NCBI GenBank assembly: GCA_035438585.1 | Contig: DAORIO010000002.1 | Span: 1 to 48,257, forward strand | Length of the DNA: 48,257 bases | Reading direction: 5' to 3' | Origin: DAORIO01 sp035438585 | GTDB lineage: Bacteria > Patescibacteriota > Minisyncoccia > Phycocordibacterales > UBA9973 | The notes under the pieces: generated by a model | Seen by the model: the letters and a program-made list of their open reading frames with translations, nothing else | Database searches by the model: none | Told to the model about the DNA's origin: nothing | Shown: piece after piece, positions 15,956-22,803 of the stretch | How the letters are laid out: each line of letters begins with the position of its first letter | How positions within the stretch are numbered: the first letter of the stretch is position 1 | Program-made: the position numbers and the translations under genes

Positions 15956-16348
15956 ATGACAGACCCTATTGGAGCAATGGTAAATGAAATAAAGGTTGGT
16001 GGCCTCGCTAAGAAGCCAGTAATCACAGTAAAACACTCAAGCATTAAAAGTGCGATTCTTGATTGTTTGAAAAAAGCAGGTTTCATTGATTCTTTTGAAA
16101 AGAGAGTAAAGCAAGGTCATCAAGTTTTGGATATAAATCTATCTTATTCTGAGGATGGAACTCCAAAAGTAAAAGAAGCAAAAAGAATCTCAAAGCCGTC
16201 ACGAAGACTTTATTATGGTTATAGAGATATAAGATTGGTTAAAGGAGGTCGAGGTGTTATTGTTTTGTCTACTCCAAAAGGAATTTTATCTGGAATTGAT
16301 GCTAGAAAAGAATTAGTCGGTGGAGAGCCATTATTTTGGATTTGGTAA
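15956..16348 (+). CDS. rpsH: 30S ribosomal protein S8
   Basis: Primary 16S-binding protein. The start ATG at 15956 gives the family N-terminus MTDPIGAMVNEIK and 130 residues; an upstream frame from 15935 overlaps rpsN. The C-terminal STPKGILSGIDARKELVGGE matches the conserved STSKGIM-type loop. Confidence 0.96.
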   Translation: MTDPIGAMVNEIKVGGLAKKPVITVKHSSIKSAILDCLKKAGFIDSFEKRVKQGHQVLDINLSYSEDGTPKVKEAKRISKPSRRLYYGYRDIRLVKGGRGVIVLSTPKGILSGIDARKELVGGEPLFWIW

Positions 16349-16354
16349 AAATAT

Positions 16355-16891
16355 ATGTCAAGAATTGGAAAACAACCTATTGAGATCCCAGCTGGAACAT
16401 CTGTAACAATCACAGATGGCGTGGTTACTGTAAAAGGTCCTAAGGGAGAACTAAAAAAGCCTTTCAACACAAAAGCTGTTTCTATAACAGTAGAAGGAAA
16501 CATTGCTCAAGTAACACCTCTAAACGAAGAAATCTCATCTCGAGCTCTTTGGGGAACATATGCTTCTCATTTAAAAAACATGGTAAACGGAGTAAACAAT
16601 CTATTTACAAAGAAATTAATTCTAGAAGGAGTTGGTTTTAAATCTGAAGTAAAGGGAAATGAACTAGTTCTAGCTTTGGGTTTTTCTCATCCTGTAAATG
16701 TTAAAATACCAGAAGGCCTTACTGTTACAGCTGAAAAGAATAATATAACAGTAACAGGAATTGATAAAGAAGCTGTTGGAGAATTTACAGCATCAACTCG
16801 CGCATTGAAGAAGCCGGAACCTTACAAAGGAAAAGGTTTTAGATATAGCGATGAGGTTATTAGACGAAAACAAGGTAAGAAAACTGCATAA
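16355..16891 (+). CDS. rplF: 50S ribosomal protein L6
   Basis: L6 near the factor-binding region. MSRIGKQPIEIP opens it and the second repeat ends in EPYKGKGFRYSDEVIRRKQGKK; both alpha/beta repeats are present. 178 residues, standard. Confidence 0.97.
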   Translation: MSRIGKQPIEIPAGTSVTITDGVVTVKGPKGELKKPFNTKAVSITVEGNIAQVTPLNEEISSRALWGTYASHLKNMVNGVNNLFTKKLILEGVGFKSEVKGNELVLALGFSHPVNVKIPEGLTVTAEKNNITVTGIDKEAVGEFTASTRALKKPEPYKGKGFRYSDEVIRRKQGKKTA

Positions 16892-16896
16892 GGCTT

Positions 16897-17247
16897 ATGA
16901 GTAAAACAAAATCAAAAGTTCAAAAGAGGTTTAGAGTAAAACACCGAATCAGAGCTAAAGTTTCTGGTACTTCAGAGAGGCCGAGACTTGCTGTTTTTAG
17001 ATCTAATTCTAGAATATATACTCAGTTGATTGATGATGTTGCGGGTAAGACACTTGCTTCTGCTTCTGATATAAAGATTGAAAAAGGTTCTCCTATGGAA
17101 CGATCAAAAGAAGTTGGAAAAACTCTTGCAATAAACGCAAAAAAAGTAGGAATTACAAAGGTTGTATTTGATAGAGGTGGTTTTAAGTACACAGGAAGAG
17201 TCAAGCAATTAGCAGAAGGTGCTCGTGAAGGCGGATTAATTTTTTAA
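16897..17247 (+). CDS. rplR: 50S ribosomal protein L18
   Basis: 5S rRNA-binding protein. RFRVKHRIRAKVSGTSERPRLAVFRSN (about residues 11-37), IYTQLIDD and the C-terminal VVFDRGGFKYTGRVKQLAEGAREGGL pattern are conserved; 116 residues. Confidence 0.97.
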   Translation: MSKTKSKVQKRFRVKHRIRAKVSGTSERPRLAVFRSNSRIYTQLIDDVAGKTLASASDIKIEKGSPMERSKEVGKTLAINAKKVGITKVVFDRGGFKYTGRVKQLAEGAREGGLIF

Positions 17248-17249
17248 TT

Positions 17250-17921
17250 ATGGAAGACACAAACACAACAACAGAAAATAATATATCATCAACAGTAGTT
17301 GGCAATTCTGAAGCGACTGCGGTAAACAAGGCGCCAAGCAGATTTCCTTCTAGGGGTAAATTTGCAACAGGAGACCAAAAATCTTTTGGGTCTAGAGGTG
17401 CAAATTCAAGTGGACCAAGAAGAAGTGGGCCAAGACCTGATTCAGAATTTGATCAAAAAACATTGTTAGCAAGAAGAGTAACTCGAGTTGTTGCTGGAGG
17501 AAGAAGATTCTCTTTGGCTGTTTTGGTTGCCCTTGGTGATAAAAAGGGGAAAATAGGACTTGGTGTTGGTAAGGCTGTAGATACTGCTTTGGCAATAAAC
17601 AAGGCAACTCGTGACGCAAAGAAAAATATGTTTAAGATTAGTCTTACAAAAGATTTAAGTCTTCCTCATGATGTGCATTCAAAATATTCAACTTCAAAAG
17701 TATATCTTTTTCCAAATAAATCAAAAGGACTTGTTGCGGGAAGTGCCGTTAGAGAAATTCTAGTTTTGGCTGGTATAAAAAACGTAACTGCAAAAATACT
17801 TTCTGGAAGTAAAAACAAAATGAACATTGCAAAAGCAACTATGGAAGCGTTGTCTGTTTTTGGAAAGCCGGTAATTAATGTAAAAAGATCAAAGGTATCT
17901 GAAGTAAAAGAAGATAAATAA
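17250..17921 (+). CDS. rpsE: 30S ribosomal protein S5
   Basis: S5 at the mRNA entry and decoding region. The core begins near residue 70 (RVTRVVAGGRRFSLAVLVALGD) and includes the C-terminal KNVTAKILSGSKNKMNIAKAT segment. At 223 residues it has an N-terminal extension of about 60 Asn/Ser/Thr/Gly-rich residues, probably disordered. rplO follows 5 nt downstream with no rpmD between. Confidence 0.96.
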   Translation: MEDTNTTTENNISSTVVGNSEATAVNKAPSRFPSRGKFATGDQKSFGSRGANSSGPRRSGPRPDSEFDQKTLLARRVTRVVAGGRRFSLAVLVALGDKKGKIGLGVGKAVDTALAINKATRDAKKNMFKISLTKDLSLPHDVHSKYSTSKVYLFPNKSKGLVAGSAVREILVLAGIKNVTAKILSGSKNKMNIAKATMEALSVFGKPVINVKRSKVSEVKEDK

Positions 17922-17926
17922 TTTTT

Positions 17927-18367
17927 ATGCAACAAAGTAAAATACAAAGAAATACTAAAAGAAAGAAGCATCGAATTGTCGGTCGTGGTGGTAAACACGC
18001 CAAGACTGCGGGGCGAGGAACAAAAGGACAGAAATCTCGTTCTGGAAGAAAAATGCGACCTGAAATCAGAGATACTATCAAAAAGATTCCAAAACTTCGA
18101 GGGCGCGGAAAGAATATTTTTAAAAGATTTAGAGAAGTTATTACTCCGATAAATTTAAATGTTCTGTCTATGGTGTACTCAAATGGAGAAACTGTTACAT
18201 CTGCGACATTGCTTGAAAAAAAGGTTATAGTATTAAGAAGAGGAAAGTCTCCACGAGTAAAGATTCTATCAGCTGGAGAAATTGATAAAAAATTAGAAAT
18301 TGTCGGATTGGCTGTAAGTCCTGCAGCAAAGACAAAGATAGAAAAAGCAGGAGGTAAGGTTTCATAA
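17927..18367 (+). CDS. rplO: 50S ribosomal protein L15
   Basis: Late 50S assembly protein. The glycine/arginine-rich N-terminal stretch (KKHRIVGRGGKHAKTAGRG then GQKSRSG) and the C-terminal PAAKTKIEKAGGKV are typical. 146 residues. It lies directly between rpsE and secY. Confidence 0.96.
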   Translation: MQQSKIQRNTKRKKHRIVGRGGKHAKTAGRGTKGQKSRSGRKMRPEIRDTIKKIPKLRGRGKNIFKRFREVITPINLNVLSMVYSNGETVTSATLLEKKVIVLRRGKSPRVKILSAGEIDKKLEIVGLAVSPAAKTKIEKAGGKVS

Positions 18368-18369
18368 TT

Positions 18370-19632
18370 ATGAATTTTTGGCAAAAAGTTAAATTGTTAT
18401 TAAGTGATAAAGGTCTACGAAATAAATTACTTTTCGTAGTCTTTATTCTTTTTATTTTTAGACTTTTGGCTAATGTTCCAATACCAGGAATAGACGCTTC
18501 AAGACTTGGGCAATTTTTACAACAAAGTCAGCTTCTTGGCGTTCTAAATATTTTCTCAGGTGGAGGTCTTTCAAATCTTTCTCTTGTAATGCTTGGGGTA
18601 GGTCCTTATATTACTGCTTCTATTATTTTACAAGTACTTACTTTAATTTCTCCAAAACTTAAAGCTTTATACTCAGAAGAAGGAGAGGCGGGAAAAAAGA
18701 AATTTACTCAATACGGAAGACTTCTAACTGTTCCGTTGGCTGCATTGCAAGGATATTCTCTTATTTATTTGTTGTCTCAACAAGGTGTAATCGATCAACT
18801 TTATGGTTTTGCTCTATTTTCAAATATTATAATTTTGATTGCCGGCGCTCTTATTGCTATGTGGCTGGGCGAGCTTATTTCAGAATATGGAATTGGTAAT
18901 GGTGTTTCAATGATAATTTTTGCTGGTATTGTTGCAGGAATACCTTCTAAGTTTTCTCAGATTATTTCAACATTTGATACAACTATGATTCCTATGTATT
19001 TAGTTTTTCTTGCGGTTGCAATAGCTGTAATTGCTGGGGTTATTTTTATAACAGAAGCAGAACGGCTTGTTCCAGTAACTTACGCAAGACAAGTCCGAGG
19101 TATTGGCCAGGCGAATGCTTCATATTTGCCTATAAAATTAAATCAAGCTGGGGTTATTCCAATAATTTTTGCTTTATCTATTTTAGTTTTCCCTCAGATT
19201 TTAGGAGGACTTTTGGCAAATTCTGAAAATTCAACACTGGCTTCAATCTCAAAAACACTTTCAGGATTTACTCAAGCTTCTTGGTTGTATGCAGTCGTTT
19301 ATTTCGTGTTGGTTTTCTTCTTTACATATTTTTATACAGCTGTAACTTTTGATCCAAAAACTATTTCAGATAACTTGCAAAGAAATGGAGCTTTTGTGTC
19401 TGGTATTAGACCAGGGCAATCTACTTCAGAATATATTGGTGGAATCGTTAGTCGAGTTACTACAGTCGGAGCATTATTTTTAGGTGTTATTGCAATATTG
19501 CCTATAATTTCAACAAACCTTTCAAATACTCAAGCTATTTCAATTGGAGGAACATCTCTTTTGATTGCCGTATCTGTTATTCTTGATTTGGTAAAGAAAC
19601 TAAACGCCCAACTCACTCTTCGGGAATACTAA
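18370..19632 (+). CDS. secY: Protein translocase subunit SecY
   Basis: Channel subunit of the Sec translocon in the cytoplasmic membrane. It has 420 residues with about ten hydrophobic spans, the plug-region NIFSGGGLSNLSLVMLGVGPYI, the cytosolic loop TYARQVRGIGQ and the late loop LQRNGAFVSGIRPGQST. Its start is 2 nt after rplO, the conserved spc order, and a terminator follows. Confidence 0.98.
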   Translation: MNFWQKVKLLLSDKGLRNKLLFVVFILFIFRLLANVPIPGIDASRLGQFLQQSQLLGVLNIFSGGGLSNLSLVMLGVGPYITASIILQVLTLISPKLKALYSEEGEAGKKKFTQYGRLLTVPLAALQGYSLIYLLSQQGVIDQLYGFALFSNIIILIAGALIAMWLGELISEYGIGNGVSMIIFAGIVAGIPSKFSQIISTFDTTMIPMYLVFLAVAIAVIAGVIFITEAERLVPVTYARQVRGIGQANASYLPIKLNQAGVIPIIFALSILVFPQILGGLLANSENSTLASISKTLSGFTQASWLYAVVYFVLVFFFTYFYTAVTFDPKTISDNLQRNGAFVSGIRPGQSTSEYIGGIVSRVTTVGALFLGVIAILPIISTNLSNTQAISIGGTSLLIAVSVILDLVKKLNAQLTLREY

Positions 19633-19634
19633 AA

Positions 19635-19660
19635 AACATTGAGCAATCAATGTTTTTTGT
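19635..19660 (+). terminator. Terminator after secY
   Basis: AACATTGA (19635-19642) and TCAATGTT (19647-19654) close a GCAA loop and run into T. Confidence 0.88.
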
Positions 19661-19664
19661 TTAA

Positions 19665-19693
19665 ATGACTTTTTTAAGCAATTTATATATAAT
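19665..19693 (+). promoter_or_regulatory. Promoter of the 11-mer repeat protein operon
   Basis: ATGACT (19665-19670), 17-nt spacer and TATAAT (19688-19693). Unlike most genes here, the first gene has a Shine-Dalgarno-like AAGGG 2 nt before its ATG. Confidence 0.6.
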
Positions 19694-19723
19694 TTAATCA
19701 TTACTAACTTATATTGAAGGGTT

Positions 19724-20539
19724 ATGAAAAAAGACTTAAGCAATGAAGAAAATAAATTAGCTCAGGAAATGGTGGATAATTCAGAGAAGCCAAATTTAGA
19801 ACTTTCTAAGGAAGGTAGTGTTTTTGATAAGGGTAACGAAAGATTTAACGCTGTTTCAAATACTATTTCTCTGGCAAAAGAAAAAGCAGCTTCTTTTTTT
19901 AAAAAGACAGGTAGTAGAATAAGTAATTTTTTTAAAAAAACAACAGTCGGAGTTCTCTCAATTCCAGAGATTGTAGAAAAAGGTGCTGAAAAATATGAAG
20001 AAATCGTTTCAAAGGGTGTTTATTTTACTGGAAATAAAATTACAGAAGGGACTAATTTTGCTATAGAAAAAATTGATCAAGGTGTTGAATTTGTAGATAG
20101 TTCAGTAGCTAAATCAGTTGATTGGGTTGAAGATAGAATAAAAGCAGTCCGTGGTTTTGTGGGTGAAGGCGTTGAGTTCGGAAAAGATGTTAGTTTTTAT
20201 CTTAGTAATAAGACAGCTGATGGTTTGGAAAATATAAAAAACGGGATTAGTCACAGGTATAAATCAGCTATAGAGTTTGGGATAAAATCAATTAATGGAG
20301 CTAAAGAATTGGTGCGGTCAAAAAAAGAAAGTTTTAATAATTGGAGGAATGAAATTCGAAAAGAGAGACTTGCAAGAGAAATAGAAAAAAATATTTCTGA
20401 GGTTTCTTTTGAAATAGGGTTCAATCGTGAAGAAATGGAAAAAAGAGCTAAGAATTTTCAAATATTAAATAATCGGTTGAATGAGTTATTAGAAGCTAAA
20501 AACGCACTTCTTGCGTCGCCGCAAGCTGTAGCTGTGTAA
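19724..20539 (+). CDS. Amphipathic 11-residue-repeat protein, function unknown
   Basis: A 271-residue protein with no recognised family. Residues 95-160 fall into six consecutive 11-residue units that start with Val or Ile and carry hydrophobic residues near unit positions 5 and 8, with Lys, Glu and Gly around them. Such 11/3 helices occur in surface-binding proteins such as LEA, synuclein and perilipin families. Two FFKKT boxes (about residues 58-73) precede it and a Lys/Glu-rich coiled coil (residues 205-262) follows. No signal peptide. It heads an operon with a coiled-coil gene, adk and map. Membrane or lipid-surface binding is inference from the repeat geometry. Confidence 0.75.
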   Translation: MKKDLSNEENKLAQEMVDNSEKPNLELSKEGSVFDKGNERFNAVSNTISLAKEKAASFFKKTGSRISNFFKKTTVGVLSIPEIVEKGAEKYEEIVSKGVYFTGNKITEGTNFAIEKIDQGVEFVDSSVAKSVDWVEDRIKAVRGFVGEGVEFGKDVSFYLSNKTADGLENIKNGISHRYKSAIEFGIKSINGAKELVRSKKESFNNWRNEIRKERLAREIEKNISEVSFEIGFNREEMEKRAKNFQILNNRLNELLEAKNALLASPQAVAV

Positions 20540-20540
20540 T

Positions 20541-20900
20541 ATGAAAGAATATATAGAAAAATTGCTTAAAAGTGACGCACTTTCTCATGAGGCTAAACAG
20601 AAAATAACAGCCTTATATCAGATGGAAATTTCTCCAGATATAATTGCTCAAATTCAAGATATTATTCAAGATGAAATAGATAGAACTTTTAATGAAGCGG
20701 GCATTTTGATTGACCAAAATGAACTTGAACTTAAGATGAATGAAATGGAGAATGATTTTAAATTGATAGAGAAAAACACAAAAGAAGATCTTGAGATTGT
20801 AAGAAATGAGCTAGACAATCTTGAAAGTATTGTTAATCAAATAGAAGAGTCCATAGATCAAGACAAAATTGAGGATTTAAGGAAAGAAATAACAGTTTAG
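20541..20900 (+). CDS. Coiled-coil hypothetical protein (119 aa)
   Basis: Starts 1 nt after the previous stop, so translation is probably coupled. The sequence is almost wholly helical and charged, with heptad-like spacing from about residue 60 to the end (acidic and Ile/Leu rich: LELKMNEMENDF, RNELDNLESIV). No membrane span or signal. It may partner the coiled-coil tail of the preceding protein; nothing in it identifies a biochemical role. Confidence 0.7.
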   Translation: MKEYIEKLLKSDALSHEAKQKITALYQMEISPDIIAQIQDIIQDEIDRTFNEAGILIDQNELELKMNEMENDFKLIEKNTKEDLEIVRNELDNLESIVNQIEESIDQDKIEDLRKEITV

Positions 20901-20910
20901 TAAATATAAA

Positions 20911-21507
20911 ATGCAACTACAGACAATAATTTTTATGGGTCGTTCAGGTTGTGGAAAGGGGACTCAGGTGGCACTGTTAAAGGATTATATAAAGCAAAAC
21001 GACTCTGAAAGTAGAGAGCTTTTTTCTCTTGAAACTGGAGCAAAATTTCGTGAAATGATAGAAGGCGATTCTTTTACAAGTAAACTTGCAAAAGAAATTT
21101 ATTCAAACGGAGATCTTCAGCCTGCTTTTTTGGCAATTCATATTTGGTCTCATATTTTAATAGAAAATCTTAAGGAAAATAATCACATAATCTTAGACGG
21201 AACACCTAGGACATACTCAGAGGCTGTTATATTGGATTCCGTGATGGGTTTTTATAATAGGGTGAAGCCCATTGTTGTTCATATAAATGTTAGCCGAGAT
21301 TGGTCAAAAGAGAGACTTATGGAACGTGCGCGTTTTGATGACACAAAAGAGGGTGTTGAAAAAAGATTAAACTGGTTTGACAATGAAGTTGTGCCCGCCA
21401 TGAATCATCTTCGCGAAAGTGAAATATATAATTTTATTGAAGTAAACGGCGAACAAACGATTGAAGAAGTTCACAAGGAATTGATTCAAAAAGTTTTCGC
21501 ATCATAG
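20911..21507 (+). CDS. adk: Adenylate kinase
   Basis: Interconverts AMP, ADP and ATP. P-loop GRSGCGKGTQ (residues 10-19) and LDGTPRT, matching the LDGFPRT motif with Thr for Phe, place it in the adenylate-kinase family. It has 198 residues, consistent with a short-lid form: the lid region between ERARFDDTKEGVEKRL is brief and has no zinc cysteines. Position before map after secY is the usual spc-operon context, though two extra genes intervene. Another short nucleoside-monophosphate kinase is possible. Confidence 0.85.
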   Translation: MQLQTIIFMGRSGCGKGTQVALLKDYIKQNDSESRELFSLETGAKFREMIEGDSFTSKLAKEIYSNGDLQPAFLAIHIWSHILIENLKENNHIILDGTPRTYSEAVILDSVMGFYNRVKPIVVHINVSRDWSKERLMERARFDDTKEGVEKRLNWFDNEVVPAMNHLRESEIYNFIEVNGEQTIEEVHKELIQKVFAS

Positions 21508-21509
21508 AA

Positions 21510-22271
21510 ATGAGTATTATAAAAGATCAAAAAGAAATAGAGTCTATTATTGAATGCGGTAAAAGATTGGCTAGTGTTTTAGATATTGTTGCAAAATCTG
21601 TAAAAGCAGGAATTACCACAGAAGAGCTCGACCGTATTGCAAGAGTTGAAATTGAAAAATTAGGAGATACTCCATCTTTTTTAGGCTTTACCCCAGAAGG
21701 CATAAGAAACCCATATCCTGCAGCCTTGTGCGTTTCAATAAATGAAGAAGTTGTACACGGAATACCAAGTAAAAAAATAATAAAAGAAGGTGATGTTGTT
21801 TCTGTTGATTTGGGGCTTAGGCATAATAAACTTTTTTGCGACCATGCTAAAACTGTCGTAGTTGGGAAAGCTTCAAAAGAAATCCATGATTTGGTTAAAG
21901 ATACAAAAAAAGCTCTGGAACTTGGGATTGCTCAGGCGCGAATAGGGAATACTACTGGCGATATCGGTAACGCTATTGAAACAATTGCTAAAAATAAGAA
22001 TTATGGTCTTGTAAAAATACTCTCTGGCCACGGTGTGGGAAAAAAGATACATGACGATCCTTATGTGCCTAATTATGGTAAACCGGGCCAAGGAGTGAAG
22101 CTTGTAGAAGGAATGGTTATTGCTATAGAACCAATGTTTACTCTCGGTAAAGGGCACGTTAGAGCCTTGAGTGACGAGTATACTTATGTAACCAAAGATA
22201 GGTCTATGTCAGCTCATTTTGAGCATACAGTTTTAATCACAGCTTCAGGCCCAAAAATACTAACAATTTAG
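21510..22271 (+). CDS. map: Methionine aminopeptidase, type I
   Basis: Removes the initiator methionine from nascent proteins. The five metal ligands are visible in order: Asp in VSVDLGLRHN, Asp in CDHAKTV, His in LSGHGVG, Glu in AIEPMFT and Glu in HFEHTVLIT. 253 residues with no N-terminal zinc finger. It starts 2 nt after adk and its stop is followed within 3 nt by a TATAAT for the next gene. Confidence 0.96.
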   Translation: MSIIKDQKEIESIIECGKRLASVLDIVAKSVKAGITTEELDRIARVEIEKLGDTPSFLGFTPEGIRNPYPAALCVSINEEVVHGIPSKKIIKEGDVVSVDLGLRHNKLFCDHAKTVVVGKASKEIHDLVKDTKKALELGIAQARIGNTTGDIGNAIETIAKNKNYGLVKILSGHGVGKKIHDDPYVPNYGKPGQGVKLVEGMVIAIEPMFTLGKGHVRALSDEYTYVTKDRSMSAHFEHTVLITASGPKILTI

Positions 22272-22273
22272 GT

Positions 22274-22279
22274 TATAAT
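22274..22279 (+). promoter_or_regulatory. -10 box 6 nt before a start codon
   Basis: TATAAT followed by 6 nt and the ATG at 22286. A transcript from here would begin at or next to the start codon. No good -35 is seen. Confidence 0.55.
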
Positions 22280-22285
22280 ATTTCT

Positions 22286-22765
22286 ATGGAAAAAGCCCCA
22301 GAAAATGAAAATTTAATAGAGACAGAAGAAGGTTTGAAAATTGCCGAAGAGTCATTTGGTCCTAATGATAAATTGGAATCAGATTTGGTTGCCAGAGTAC
22401 AAGAAGCTGAAATGATGGAAAATCCTTCCGAAAAAATAAATACATTACTTAGACTTTCAATCGAAGCAAAAAGAAATGGTTTTTATGATTTATATAAAGA
22501 TCTAAAAGAGAGAGCGGTTCAGTTGGATGATGAAAATAATAAATTTTTTGACAGTGAGGCACAATTTAAGGCGGCAAAATTGAAAGACGAAATAGCTAGA
22601 ATGACATTACTTAATAGTGTAGATTATAGTGATTCTAAAAACAGTTATAAAGAAGGAGTTAATGAAGAAAGAGAGGAGGTTCCTCAAGAAATACCCAAAA
22701 ATGAAATTTCCGTTACCCAATCTATTCGCAAAAAAATAATGTCCACTTTAAAAAGCATTTTTTAG
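22286..22765 (+). CDS. Acidic hypothetical protein (159 aa)
   Basis: Unrecognised. The protein is acidic and helical, with a TPR-like stretch around residues 45-95 (SEKINTLLRLSIEAKRNGFYDLYKDL), and ends in a basic segment IRKKIMSTLKSIF that could be an amphipathic membrane anchor. Predicted leaderless. It precedes the conjugation-type ATPase gene by 38 nt and may be its partner; this is inference from position only. Confidence 0.65.
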   Translation: MEKAPENENLIETEEGLKIAEESFGPNDKLESDLVARVQEAEMMENPSEKINTLLRLSIEAKRNGFYDLYKDLKERAVQLDDENNKFFDSEAQFKAAKLKDEIARMTLLNSVDYSDSKNSYKEGVNEEREEVPQEIPKNEISVTQSIRKKIMSTLKSIF

Positions 22766-22789
22766 TCTCTAAAAATAAATATTTTGATG

Positions 22790-22795
22790 TATAAT
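22790..22795 (+). promoter_or_regulatory. -10 box of the conjugation-type ATPase gene
   Basis: TATAAT followed by 8 nt and ATG 22804; it overlaps an in-frame TTG at 22795, which is therefore unlikely to be the start. Confidence 0.5.
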
Positions 22796-22803
22796 TGAAA
22801 TCA

